The notes beneath the pieces were generated by a model. It was not told the DNA's origin. It ran no database searches and saw nothing but the letters and a program-made list of their open reading frames with translations. A program made the position numbers and the translations under genes. Of a stretch of DNA of 64,000 nucleotides, positions 31,930 to 44,370 are shown piece by piece (position 1 is the stretch's first letter; the number at the start of each line of letters is the position of its first letter). Origin of the DNA: Tetrapyrgos nigripes (Eukaryota > Basidiomycota > Agaricomycetes > Agaricales > Campanellaceae); the NCBI GenBank assembly GCA_013368315.1, contig JAACJM010000340.1, positions 1 through 64,000 of the forward strand, read 5' to 3'.

Positions 31930-34505
31930 CCCTAGTGAGCTAACTTTGTATCCATCTTCTATGGTGATAGATGATGACAGCACTGATTTCTCAGCTCTCA
32001 ATAGTCATCGTGACTAGCCCTGTCCATCATTCAACTCTACAGCAGACACTTTCGATCATAATTATGTGACTGTGGGAGGCTTGCCAACGATATCGACGGA
32101 ACGATCCAGCGTTAATTTAAATAATGGTTTGACAGACAGCCTGCATGTCTAGAATCCATACTAACTTCGGAGCTGTCCATAACCGAGGCGATCCACATAA
32201 ATTGTGTTCTGAGTTTTGCCATAGCTAATGAACATACTAGTTTACGCTCTTGACAATCAGAATGGTTGACTTTGATAAATTTATACCGGTAGAATTGACT
32301 GCCAGCGTTCCTCGCTCTTATCTTCTTCTAACAAACCTGAATGATGAAGGACCATACACATACCGGACGTCGAGCAAACAAAAAGTATAGAAAGTGCATC
32401 ATTTCAGGATCAACTATCGGGCTGGAACCAGTTTGAGTATCGCGGAGATCCGTTATACAACACCATGAGTGTACACGCGGTCATATGCGTCATAGGTGTT
32501 GGCCAACCTCAGCCAGCGCCCAGAACACTTGGCGATATTCACCTCAACCTGTGAGGGAAACACTAAAAGACTTCCACCTTCCTCTTCCGTGTTCCTCTTC
32601 CTCTACATCGGCAATGCGGTTTCCAACATCCTACCCCCGCAACCTCTCCAAATTTCATATTAGATTAGATGGAGGTGAGTCAAAGGCGTCTTCACCTTCT
32701 TGAAGCGAACATCATACTCCTACCCCTGCCTCCCTCATTCTTTCCAATTCCTCATGCCCCGTCTAACCAATCCATACCAAGCCCAGCGTCCTCTCTGACA
32801 TCCACCATTCTATCAACTCACACCCAAATTTAGTGCATAGATAAATGGATCATTTAGAAGATGAAGCCCTTTCAGTATGTGATTTGGGGTTGGAACAGAA
32901 CTGAGAAATGATCTGTGCATGATACCAATACCTCGGATATGGCATCCCCTTACCGTTGATGCCTTGGCCTGACGTTGCACAGGGTCATTCAAGTTTCCAC
33001 AAGAGGTTGGATGCGCGTGCGTTGGAGAAAATATTGAATAAGAAGGAGCCTGGATACAGTGACTCGACAACTTGATGGAGAGGCTCGTCTAGACGAGAGG
33101 TAACGGCAAAAGGGAGTGGTGGCCCACAACGACTGTCCAATCACACGAATAGAAAAGAACAAGGAGCTGGAAGGATGAAGGAGCCCTACAGAAGTAGAGC
33201 GAGAATGGCTTGATGAGTGACTGGAAGGTGGAAGAAGAGGATGATCTGCACGGATCCGCACGACCAAGACTTGTCTATCTATCTATCTTCAAGTTGATCT
33301 TCTACTACCTTCTCCTCAAGCTTCTATCTGTCTCCACCAGCAGTAGCCATGCAGGGACCACTTGATGCAGCAATGACCTGGGATGCAGGAAAAATGAGGG
33401 TTGATGTAGTCATGCATTGAGTGAGGTCAAAGTGAGGCATATCGCCTTGAGATCTCAATTTAATGTGATAGCACGAGTTCAGTAGAGCAAAAGCGCATTG
33501 ATGAGAGTGAAAATCAGAAAAAGAAGGTAAGAAGATCATTGGAGCTTCACCGTAAGGCAATGACTAGATCATTGCTGAATATGTATGGTCTGCCTATGCC
33601 TATGCCCCGATGTCGACATCGGCATCCACTCCCAGCTGACTCGGACTGCCACAGAAGCACTAACAGTCCTTCCCGGTCCCAGTTACACTCCTCATGTGAA
33701 TTCTGAGTCTTTGTTCGACTCTACACATCAATGCATCACTTGTGCATCACTGCTGGAGCTTGTATAGAAAGCTCCTTAAGTCTCCAATAGTTCTCTTGTG
33801 AAAATCTCTGAACCTTCAAATGATGCAATAGGGCCCTGAGGGTCAGTGTTCACCTTCCAAGCCTGCGGAATTCTCTCGAGTCTCAGTATTTGATTCTTCT
33901 GATTCCTTCAAGCAAGCTGTCTCATCACATATCTGTCGAACATAACATCGTACAACGCTTCTCAACTTGTTCTATTTCCATCCAACTAAGCTTATTGTCT
34001 ATTAGAGTCCTACTCTTCGTTAGCATTCAAGATGTTGACAAACCTTAATTTTTTTCTGCGAACTCCGCCGGTCGTTCGGATTGTGCCCCTATTATGAAAA
34101 CTCTGCTAGGGTGCTTTTCATGAATCTATATTAGCTTTTTTTAAAGATATGGGTGACTTTTGCCATTGTGACTTAAGACAGCTCAAGTCTGTCTCAAGTC
34201 CTGTATTTACAGGTAATATACACTAAAGAATACATTGCACACTACTTGGTAGCCATCTTAAGATGGCTTAAGATCTGAAAAACGGAAGACGGCTTGGGTA
34301 TGAAAAAAGTGAACATGGTAGCTGTTTAAAGACGGGCCACCAGTTTTTCAAGCGACCAGTCAAGCTACCATCAAGCTATCATTAGCACAAATTTAATACA
34401 GTGAAAGTGTGATATAGCGAACTAGTACGTGATTGCATCAAGTGCGTCTTCACAAAATCACAGTCATGTATGTGTCTGCAACACTTTTTACCCTTCTTGG
34501 TAGGT
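31930..34505. other. No supported gene
   Basis: Open frames are short and none shows a domain or a coherent exon structure. A palindrome AGCCATCTTAAGATGGCT lies at about 34250-34267. I see nothing else that can be supported. Confidence 0.4.
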
Positions 34506-34510
34506 AATAT

Positions 34511-34678
34511 GTTACCAGGCCCTTTAGGGAGTGAGGACTCGTTCTTGCTATGCTATGTCGTTCCACCTCTTGAATGGCTGGCAATAGCTATTAGCCATCA
34601 TCGCCAAGCCGATATGCCGCACTCCTTTTGAGCCTCGTTATTGCCACGCATCGAGCGGTGGCCCACATTTCTTCATAA
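34511..34678 (+). mobile_element. Miniature element, family B, copy 1
   Basis: It begins GTTACCAGGCCCTTTAGGG and ends with GTTATTGCCACGC...GTGGCCCAC, the two conserved edges of a family seen six times in the window. It contains GCCGATATGCC, also present in copies at about 37400 and 43550. Confidence 0.6.
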
Positions 34679-35100
34679 AGGAATAAAGGAATAGACCTGT
34701 ATGGGTGTGTCGGCATACGGGTGCGGACTTACTATACTGATTTCTCCGTGGTCCTCGAATTCCTCTCCGTTCTCATCTCATCATATTATATAAGATATTC
34801 CTTCTCATTTATATACATGATTCTTCTCTTTCACCCGACTCGTTCTTCGTAATAGCACGTCGTGGTCCATACCCTTTGTCTCCTTTCACCTATGATCTCA
34901 TAGTTCCACCTCATGTTCTCTTTCTTTGTCTTCTACTTTAGTATGTTCTCTTTCTCTTTCACGATCTTACAAAGGTATTATTTGCATGTACTCTACTAGT
35001 TCAAAAAATTTTTTGTTGGGTATGGGTCAGCGCGGGTTTCCAAATCTGGGCCTGTACCTGTACCCGTCCGCCCCATGCTTTTCACTAATCATGAATACAC

Positions 35101-35246
35101 TGGAGGTGGGCTCATAGGAAGCCACACCCTTTGCTGCCGCACGGGAAGCTTGCACAACTGAATTGAACTGAATTGAATGAGTGAGGCTTCCCATGAGGCT
35201 TCCCGTGCGGCAGCCAAAGGGTGGCTTCCCATGGACCCGCCTCCAT
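35101..35246. repeat. Fold-back element, about 48 bp arms
   Basis: TGGAGGTGGG...GAAGCCAC...GCACGGGAAGC on the left pairs with GCTTCCCGTGC...GTGGCTTCC...CCCGCCTCCA on the right, around a short AATTGAACTG repeat. It is probably a miniature inverted-repeat transposon. No clear target duplication. Confidence 0.65.
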
Positions 35247-36218
35247 TGATAGATGCAAGGCGATGCCTCTTCTGATGAAAAGGATGCTTGTTCCAGTTAA
35301 ATATGACCATCCGTGGCTTCTTGCTCCATTGATTGTTCATCTTGGAGAACATAGCATCTGTAACTTCTGGACCCTTGATGACAAGGACGCACAGGTTCGA
35401 CAAGTATCATAATCCCAATACATTATGCATCCAACAAAAATATCACCTTGCTTTGCTTCCATCTGTCCATCTTTGTGATGTTTCGATATTTTCAGAGCTG
35501 ATTCGGGGGACACGGAGCTAAGTAATTGCGAAGTAAAATTATGGCGCTTGAAGGTATCTGTTCAAGGTGGCAATGGAATTTTGCAGGCTCTATGAGTTCA
35601 AAAAATGCAGATAGTTGGACAGAGATGGTCCCATTGCTCATGGTGTCGGCAATCGACAAACTTCGTGTCTCCACGTCGTGATAAACCGGCCTCATTACAC
35701 CCACAGACTATCCTTCCATTCAAATTCCCTTGTACTTTGCTTGTACCCTCGCCGTACGCATCATCTGCAGGAAAAGAAGGTGATGAGTCAATCTTGGCAC
35801 CACTGAATAGCGCCGATCGGAATAGAACCCTCCAGAGTCTTTTACGCCGTCTGGTCCATCGTCCATCATAAGTCCATCTTTTCCCAGACCCCCGGCGTAT
35901 CAGTTCGCTGTCCTAGCCTGGGTAATACACTCCTCCTCCTCCTTATGCAGATATAGAATTGGCGCTTACAAACTGTAGCCATCGAATGCTGATGTCCTAC
36001 CGATTCCGTTCTCTGATACATAAATGGGTTGTAGGCGGTTAGTTTTGGGTTAGTTCCGAAGCTCAATCTAATCTGGGACGGTACGATTACTGTGAAGTAC
36101 GACGTATGATGGGTTTACGGTTAATACAAGACACAATTTTCTCAAACAAGCAAAGATAATATTGGGATGAGTATAAAAAATGAGCTTAAATGGACATCTT
36201 GTGCACATCTACAATGTA

Positions 36219-36388
36219 TTTACGAGGCCCTTTTAAGGGACTCGTTCTTATAAACGCTGCTTTGCAGCTGTGGCTATGCCAAGTTGTCCTACCGGGATTT
36301 TCTGCCAGACCCAGTCCAGACCTTCACCTTCGACATTTAGGGGTCTCGTTATTTCCACGCGAAGCGTTGGCCCACAAGCCCTTCATGA
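36219..36388 (+). mobile_element. Miniature element, family B, copy 2
   Basis: TTTACGAGGCCCTTTTAAGGG at the left and GTTATTTCCACGC...GTTGGCCCAC at the right match copy 1 and the copy at 56289. The interior is diverged. Non-coding. Confidence 0.62.
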
Positions 36389-36540
36389 TGTGAGCACTGA
36401 GAATGAAGGAACGCGCTGTCTAATCGTTCCCAGTAACATCCTAGAGTGCTCTACGACGCGTACCTTGAGATGTAAAGTTGGACAACGCGTCACGCATAGG
36501 CATTCTATGTTTAGTCTTTTTCTTGACACCATCCTCTTAG

Positions 36541-36740
36541 TGTTTAGACAATCCGGATCCACTGGCCAGGATATCCGGATCGAATCCAGTGGCAAGTGTA
36601 TCCGAATCAAATAGCATGATTATATCCGGACAACCTACCAGAATTTCCGGAAAAAAAAACACCAGAAATCCGAGTGGAAAAGTGCAATTTCCGGATTGAT
36701 TTTTTCGACATTTGGGCCAGCATATGAGACTCATGAGTGA
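36541..36740. repeat. Cluster of ATCCGGA motifs
   Basis: TCCGGA, or a one-base variant, appears repeatedly within about 150 bp, ending with TTTTTTCGACATTTGGGCCAGCAT. A shorter related block (AATCCGGG, CTCCGGATGG, TTTTTTCGACATTTTGGACAGCAT) lies at about 37985-38070. It could be part of a dispersed repeat or a cluster of protein-binding sites. Confidence 0.5.
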
Positions 36741-37136
36741 GGATAGAGAATAATATATTATGTACCTGAGATACTCGTGGTAGAAAACGTGAAACAGGTA
36801 CTAAGAGGAAGAAACAAGACAACAGATTGAAGATCGAGACTATGTCAAGGGAGTGAGGCAGGTGTGGTATATGTTGGGTATATGGGTATGGAGCCATCAA
36901 GGCATAAGAGGAAGCATGGACAGCCCTGATTATGGTGTACAAAGTGGTTAAGACAACGAGATGAGAAGCATGGTCCTGCATACGAAATGGTTGAGAAGAG
37001 AAAAGCAATTAAGAGTCGAACCCACAACGATGATTAGGTTTTTGTAAAGAAAGTTTATAAATACTATATAAAACCCGCAATGGAGGTATAGGCCAGAGGT
37101 AATTGAAGCATATCTGTATCCGTCATGCCAATATAC

Positions 37137-37344
37137 CACCGCAGGCGGCGGTGCATATTTGGAACTTGGAAAATCTAAACTCGAATGACGGATTTTTGCT
37201 CGGCCTCGGACATACTCTATATGGAATGTCGGTCTTAAATCGGTCCCATATGGAGTAGGCCCGGCTAGCAAAAATCGCTTTGAAAAATCAGTAATTTAAG
37301 TTCGTGTTTTTCAAAGCTCAAAATATGGTTCGCCGCCCGCGGTG
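37137..37344. mobile_element. 208 bp miniature inverted-repeat element, family A, copy 2
   Basis: It begins CACCGCAGGCGGCGGTGCAT and ends GCCGCCCGCGGTG, flanked on both sides by TAC (37134-37136 and 37345-37347). It shares its interior with the copy at 29947-30155. The 3 bp duplication and CACC ends define the element well. Confidence 0.78.
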
Positions 37345-37361
37345 TACGTGGTTAAGTTAAA

Positions 37362-37444
37362 ATATGGGCCATCGCTGCGCGTGGCACGAGACGAGGCCAA
37401 AAATAAGGGATCGGCATATCGGCACAGTATGGAATTTGCCGATC
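37362..37444 (-). mobile_element. Miniature element, family B, partial copy 3
   Basis: GGGCCATCGCTGCGCGTGGCA followed by CGGCATATCGGCACAGTATG is the reverse complement of the right half of family B and nearly identical to 43501-43580. The left edge of the family is missing. Confidence 0.55.
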
Positions 37445-39535
37445 TAATCATCCTGTCGGTGGCTTCACCAAGACTTCACGCGATGAATTAAGGGGAAATC
37501 GCAGCTCCCCTGGCGAGATGGGTGTATTTCGAAGTATGAGATTCGGCAAGGGCCTATACGTAAACAATCCAAAAGTAACTAATAGTGAGTGGAGAGAGAG
37601 TACTGAGAATACTAGCGAGTAACGAAATGGGAAAGGAAAGAATGAAAACGTGAGACTGAAAATTGACTGGAATACCTGAGAGACAGAGGTCAGCATCTCA
37701 AGGGCTAAGCTTCGAAAATAATAGAACCCCACCGCTTGTCTTGACTTGATTATCATCGTGGGACAGGTTGAGATTGGGAGCCATCTAAAGGCTCCCCCTG
37801 ATTCACCTATTCTTTTCACATGAAATTTCCCTCGAACGACTCTGCAAGATGATTAGACAGTGGCTCCCCTGGGGATATTGAACGGAACGTGGCTCAGCAG
37901 GGTGTACGAGATGTAAGTAAATGTAAACTGAAAAATAAATGGGAGTGGTGGGTTCTCTCAGGTTAGTAGACATACATGATCTCCAGACAATCCGGGAGCA
38001 ACGATTGAATCTCCGGATGGTATCCCTAAATATCCGGGAATATTATTTTTTCGACATTTTGGACAGCATACAGTCGAGCAAGTAGCAGCCATAAAAATTC
38101 CGAAGATCATTTGGGGCTACTCATAGAGCGTCAGCCAACGAGGAGTCAGACTCTAAATTCGATCTACAAGAGTCGAGCACTCACCTACATGCTCACGGGA
38201 CACAGCAGCATGTTGCATATGTATCTCGGATATTCATCATCTCATCTCAGAGTCATGATTGTCCCGGAAATAGCCAATAGAGATCGCGGATCCGCATGTT
38301 CGTCTTTCAAGTTCAATGAAGACATCAGGTGTAGTGAGCATCGTGAAACGTGATGGGTGAAGAGTATACGTATACCTTAGAGCCATTATCTGATGCCATG
38401 CAGAGCTTGGCAGGACGGAAAGAAGAGTTCAACATTGACAGCCATGCACGTGAACGGTGTCGGGTGATGAAGGATTTTAGCGGGCCGTTGGTCGACGCGA
38501 GACTTGGAAGTACACTGAACCTTGGTGTCATTGGGAAAAGGGCTGGAGAATCGAAAGGACACGTCCAATATTCGTGCTTGCCACCTTGGCTGCCTTGTGC
38601 AAGTTGCGATCCTCGCTCTCCAGTAGAGATTCTACGCTGTCATCAAGGTCAATTTTGCTATATCTGGTGAGTCCAATTTCTTTTTTGATTCCGGGTGAGA
38701 AATTTATAGTGAAGGTTTTCTCCATTAAGGGGGTGGCGGAATAGTCTCGTGAAACCAGACTGACGATACCTACTATGTGTGTATGTAGTCTGGTAAAGTT
38801 TTCTCTGTAGACTTTTTCATTGAAATACATGATATGTTTGGGATCTGTCCTTCATATGAGTCAACCTCAAGTAGCGTACACTCTGTGGTGCGCCTGTATA
38901 TATACTTGATAGTTTTGAAGGCTGGTAAGCAACATGAAAACAACTACTGCTGACATATATGTCAGATATCTTTCTTATGTTCGTAAAGCATTATTTTTGG
39001 CCTTGCTCTGTATACTAAAATGGTTATCTTTTCATTGCTATACAGCTTTCAAATGGACATACTGCTACTCCATCTCAGGAAAGAAGCCGTGGCAACTTCG
39101 AAGATATCTGGCCCTTTGGAAAGTAGTATCCGTTTTGCTTCTCATCATTCTACGGCTACCACAGAGGCAGAAAATAGAGAGACCAATCAATCTCATTCTC
39201 ATTCTCAGGTACCAGTATCAGGGTCTGTGGATGAGATTCATTCATGGTTCGCAGAAGCGTTTCAGGATCAGGTTGCAGAAGATCAGGTTATGATATAGAT
39301 GTGTATAAATTTACAAGGACTTTACTAATAGAAGGATACATATCACCCACCTGATAGCTCAACTGACTGTTGGCAAAAAAGTGGTGGCATTCGGGTTTGC
39401 TTCTCACTATACTTGTAACTTAAGGGATCAATCTGATTGTTTCGATGTACAACTTTGCTGATGTGAGCGAGTATTGAAGTATTTAAGTATCAGTGTTGTG
39501 TCGAACAACCCATCAAAGTTCTGTCTCTTACTACC

Positions 39536-41222
39536 ATGAGCTCCACAGGTGCAGCTCATGGTCATCTCATTCATTATCTTCAAGCAAATCAAATTAAACT
39601 GGTAAGTTGAAGACAAACTGTAATAATCTGTATCTTTATTTTTTGTAATCTGCTAGTATCTTGAAAGTCAGTCCGCACTCAGTCAGCATAATTGATCTGA
39701 ATTACAGTGGGTCTGATATGTATATTTCAGCTGCATGTATCACTCTTATGGTGAGTTTTTCAATTCCTTGAATGGCTTGTAATACTGTCAATTTTAACAT
39801 ATATAACAGGTCTACAACTATGCTCTTACATTTGGTAAATTTTGTTTATGCAATGTTCAAGGTTTAAAAATGACACAGATACTACCAGAGACTGAACTCC
39901 ACTTTATATGAAGATCCTCGAGTTCAAAATTTGGCAAAATCCTCTTCCTTTTCACTCGATATCTTGGTATACTGGGAATGATTTTGATGACATACAGTCA
40001 GTTGGATTGAATGTTATCTATAATAGTAACAATGACTGAAAATATCCTTCTAGGTGGTCAAGCACAATTTATACCTTTGGATAAATGTCAGAGCTTCAGT
40101 CAAATCACCCTCTGTCAGTGATTTACTGCCTAAATCCAAACATATTTTCATTACAAAAGCAGATATCAATATATCTGAATTCTACATTGCAGAGAGTAAG
40201 TTCATACATGAGAAACTTACACTCATTGCTTACAGGATTTTTTGCATTTATTTTTCTAGTTATTCTTGCACTCAGATTGTGGGCTATTTGGGGCAAATCC
40301 AAGAAGGTCACTGTGATCCTTGTTGGAGGTCTGATTACAGGACCAGTACTTGGATTCTACTCCTTGGCAAAACGGGAATATCTGAACGGTAAACCTGGTA
40401 TGATAGTTCATGAACTTCAAGATTTGACTCCTTAAAACTGATTACTTCTTTCAGATCTGAGTATTTATAATTCAGTTGGTTTTTGCCCATCATTTCTTGC
40501 AGGTGCTAGCCCAATGGTGCACCTTCTTGTTTATCTGGTGGTTTTTGAAGTTGGTGAGCAGTAATATTATAATGCTCAAATTTTTTTTTGAATCTAATTC
40601 ATGTGAGTTCCCACTATAATAGTCATTTTTATGTTGACAACCTGGAAAGCTTTGCAAATGTATCCATCACAACTTTGTAAGCCAACTTAGAGCAACACCA
40701 CTGATTAGGCTCATTTGTGTTGCCTCAGGGAATAGAGGAGATATTAAAGTATCTGGATTTATAGCTACATTTTTCCGAGATGGTAATCATTTTTACCTGG
40801 ATAAATCCTACAATTATTTCTGACTACAGTCTATCTGCAAAAAAATAGGCCTTGTGAATAATGTGCTCATTATTGGTGAGTATTCAAGAAAATGCTCACT
40901 GTTTGATCTTATTGACCTTGACTTAACTCAACAGCAAGTTCATGTATAAACATTGCAGTGAGGGTGAGAGCACCTGAATATGAGGATATGAGTACTGCGT
41001 AAGTGTTGCTAGTCAATTGTCAAAGAAAACTAGAACCTGAGACTATGATTTCCCCTTCAGTTTTCAGCTAATCATGCATTCACTTGGGACCTCCCATATG
41101 TTGTTGAATCTTCAGAGAGAAGCAGGAGTTTCTGTACTTTCTTCTGCAACTCAGCTGGAGACTGTGAGTTTTGCAGCAATCCATTCAGTCAGTTTGACTG
41201 AGCCCGGCAATCTGAATGCATG
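39536..41222 (+). pseudogene. DUF6533-like multi-pass membrane protein, probably decayed
   Basis: ATG 39536 begins MSSTGAAHGHLIHYLQANQIKL. Short exons then give YISAACITLM-VYNYALTF (about 39725-39834) and FGKILFLFTRYLGILGM (about 39940-39985). Next are LALRLWAIWGKSKKVTVILV (about 40270-40330), SPMVHLLVYLVVFE and VIFMLTTWKALQMYPSQL (about 40510-40675), and AFQLIMHSLGTSHMLLNLQR (about 41060-41120). These match the order of the DUF6533 family of basidiomycete membrane proteins. A TGA at about 39909, where relatives have Trp, and unclear splicing of the second exon suggest a pseudogene. Function of the family is unknown. Confidence 0.62.
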
Positions 41223-41239
41223 AAAACACTTATTGGTTT

Positions 41240-43860
41240 TAAAATCTGTTACTGTCCTTACTGATATTTAGTTACTTATGACATGCATGGCAGGGGCTGG
41301 CCTTCCTCAAGAAATAGTTATGTATGGCAACTATACATCTACTGCTCAGTAGATCATCATATAATCTGTCTATAAGAGACTGATAAGTACTACCTCCTTA
41401 TCAAATGGTTGCGATTACAAGGTAACTTGAAGGCAACCAAAATTTCAAACTTCACGATTTTTCCCCCCTAGTGCAAAGCCAAAACTAAACCAAAACTTGA
41501 AACTGTTCTCAATGGAAAGTACCTACCTCTGTGTGACCAAAACAAAATCATTCAACTAGTATTTAAAAGTATTTCCATTACTAAAGGGGGTGTATACATA
41601 GTTATACTTCTTGACTTCTCAGAGGAAACCAGCCCCTATCAATTATGCTGAGAGGCCTTCAAAATACTAGTAGATTCAAAGATACAAACTGCAACAGTGG
41701 CTGATTTCAACTCACTAATTTAATTTGAGTTGCTTGAAGAGAAGGAATAATATGATATGGTCTGCTTGACTTGTATGAAGTTGTCTATCAGAACTTTCGG
41801 ATCGATCTTAAACAAACCCGTAATCTTTTGTCAGTAATCAGTAGTCAGTGAGCTGTCGGCTATACTTATAACAGGCAAAGTGCCAGCCCATGCTGGACAG
41901 AAAAGCCCGTTACTGAAGGTTGATTAGAACCTGAGAACCTTAAGTACACATAGATGGATAGATACATGGCAAGTGGCCCCTTCAGGACCCAGCAGGGTGG
42001 CATTGCACGATCACGGTATCGGGGGATTGGGATATGGTGCTGCATGGTGGGGTAGGGTGGTAGGCGTACTTGGATGTCACTGCAATTAAGCGCAATTGGA
42101 GCCTGAGATGCCATTCGATCACGGCTTCGGCTGGGGACTTGCAAGTAGCATGTGGGCGCCCAGGAAGTGCATCGAAGGCTGCAAATTGCAGTAGATCGAA
42201 GGGTAGCTTCAAATTTCATTGATTTCCAGCTCTACCAACGACGATTTCCAACATGACAGTCTAATTCTCTGACATGTTCAGTGGGAAACCCAAGTCCGAC
42301 TAGCGGCCTATGACTCCAGACTCAGGCAAAGCCTTGTCGCTGCTGCTTCCTTCAACATTGGTTCCGATTCTACGCAGGTCCTCCTAGTACGTTGACCTTC
42401 CCAACTACTTTGTCATTACACATATCGTAACCGATCCTCATCCCTCTATGTAGGCTTCTACGACTGGTCACTGCTCCTTCCATAGTCTTTCAGGCGACGA
42501 CTACGGCTCGAAACATTACATCAGCTCCACATCCATAGAGGACGCACGGCGTAGACCCAGACCTAGACCAATATAAGTATATCCATACAACCTCTCAACG
42601 CACACACCCCAAGTCCTATTAATATTTATAGGAATGGCCGCACTATTCGTATCCCGCCTTTTCTGTCAGCACGGCTCGTACCTGCCGCTGTATACAGTGG
42701 CCCGCACCGACATATTATCCATCCTACACCGTTTTAGCCCCTCTTCTCTAAGTCCACCTCTCCGGAATCCTCTACACCCTCATTACATACTCTCTGAAGG
42801 ATGAAAGACCGCCCAGCCTGTTGCGGCTGTGCCAGCGAACGCTGTAGGGATTTGCTTACGTCACTGACGTAGGCGGCGCGTCCGAACGTAGAGAAAAGGA
42901 AGACCGCTCAAAGACCCCTCGAATCTGAGGATTAAGGAATAAGCAGAGATTTGGGAAAGGATCAAGGAAGCACTGGGAATGTTGGGATAAGGATAGGGAC
43001 GGGGAGGGATCGGACCGGTTGGGGAAGAAGGGAGGGCCTGGCAGGAAGTGCTATAATCAATTACGTCGAGCTTTATCTAATACAGGTGCGTATATTTCTA
43101 CTCTTGCTCCGTTCTTTTCCCCACTCGTGTTCATAATTAACTAGTGACTGTTCTACTTACAGGTGACGAACACGTACTTGTGACCTACCCATCTCATCTT
43201 CATCTTCCATCTTGCGTCAACTCCCGCGGCGACCGCCGGGCTTCACGGCGATCGCGATACCAGTACTATGAATGATAATTGCTTCAATTATTAGTATCAC
43301 TTCAACCGTCAACACACATGATGGGGCGCAATCCATCATACAACTAACAACCAACCCCTATCCATCACGAAGTTGCTGCGGAACGCCCACCCATGGTCAC
43401 TGATCAGCGCTAGCGTTCAGCTGCTTCTGCAAACTCTGTCTGGGCTTTGGTACTCCAAGTATGTAGTACTAGAAGTCGTTGAATCGTCGCGAGACGAGGG
43501 AAATGTGGGCCATCGCTGCGCGTGGCATGATAACGAGCCAAAATAAGGGAACGGCATATCGGCACAGTATGGAATTTGCCGACTGAATGGTAGCTCCCTT
43601 AAAAGGGCCTCGTAAACCGTAACACCTACTCAGCCATGTCCTTCCGTAAACTCTGGGAAGAGCATCCTCACGCTCAAGCCAGCAGGAGAGTCAACAACTC
43701 GTGAGGATATTTTATACACGCCCAGAACCAGAACCCAGGACTGGTCGTTTCCAGAGTCAACCGGCTGCTCTCGAGTACACCTTCTCACATAGAAGAGCAT
43801 CTGGGATCATAGTCATCATCATTTTGACTGTTATGATCATTCTCCGAGTCACTCACTGTG
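41240..43860. other. No supported gene
   Basis: Short overlapping frames on both strands (for example 41866-42219, -) have no domain, no splice logic and low-complexity composition. A family B copy lies at 43501-43617. Nothing else is supported. Confidence 0.4.
43501..43617 (-). mobile_element. Miniature element, family B, copy 4
   Basis: In reverse orientation it carries both conserved edges, TTTACGAGGCCCTTTTAAGGG at its right and GCGCGTGGCATGA...GTGGGCC at its left, with CGGCATATCGGCACAGTATG inside. It is the shortest complete copy. Confidence 0.65.
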
Positions 43861-43862
43861 GA

Positions 43863-43995
43863 GTGTCTATAAAAGACCAGCCATATACAACTCGGTGCAT
43901 CCCATTCTCGTTCTCAAATAGGAGAGCATCTATCAGTCGCCACTCTGCAGTGTCTATAAAAGACCTACCATAGATATCCAACTCGGTGCATCCCA
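43863..43995 (+). promoter_or_regulatory. Duplicated TATA-box promoter segment upstream of the F-box gene
   Basis: The segment CTGCAGTGTCTATAAAAGACC with AACTCGGTGCATCCCA occurs twice in tandem; the TATAAAAG boxes are at 43868-43875 and 43955-43962. It lies about 400 bp before the F-box start codon. A likely 5' untranslated intron (44102-44165, GTAAGT...GCTGACAG) falls between. The duplication gives two equally good core promoters. Confidence 0.5.
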
Positions 43996-44370
43996 CTCTC
44001 CTCTGAGTCTTCGCCTTCCATCACCATTTTGTTTTTTTGTTGTTGGCTCCTTCAATTTTGGTCGACGTCGCTCGCCTTCCTGACTCCAAGTCCCTCGAGT
44101 AGTAAGTCTCGGCATTGTCCTCTCGTCGGCTTAAGATATTGAAAACATTCATTTGGTGCTGACAGGACTGTAGTTATATTGAGCCTGCTAGTGACAAGGC
44201 AGCAGGCCAACCAAACCTTTCTGAAAACTAGACACTCCGTCGATCACCGCCGTGTGAAGATTTCTGGTATGTGGGCGTACGGTGGCAGTTCCCTCCATCT
44301 TCTTCTGCATTGCAAACTGATCCCGGACTTCGTATAGCCGGGCTCGGTTGAGACTCGCGCAACGAATACG

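Noticed and set aside
32813..33267. Overlapping minus-strand frames rich in Ser/His
   Set aside because: No recognised motif and no coherent exon joining.
38930..39298. Two overlapping plus-strand frames, one with a hydrophobic start and a Ser/His/Glu tail
   Set aside because: Could be the last exon of a decayed membrane protein, but no upstream exons can be joined to it, so it is not listed as a gene.
41866..42219. 117-codon minus-strand frame
   Set aside because: No domain, no splice context and no neighbour support; composition looks random.
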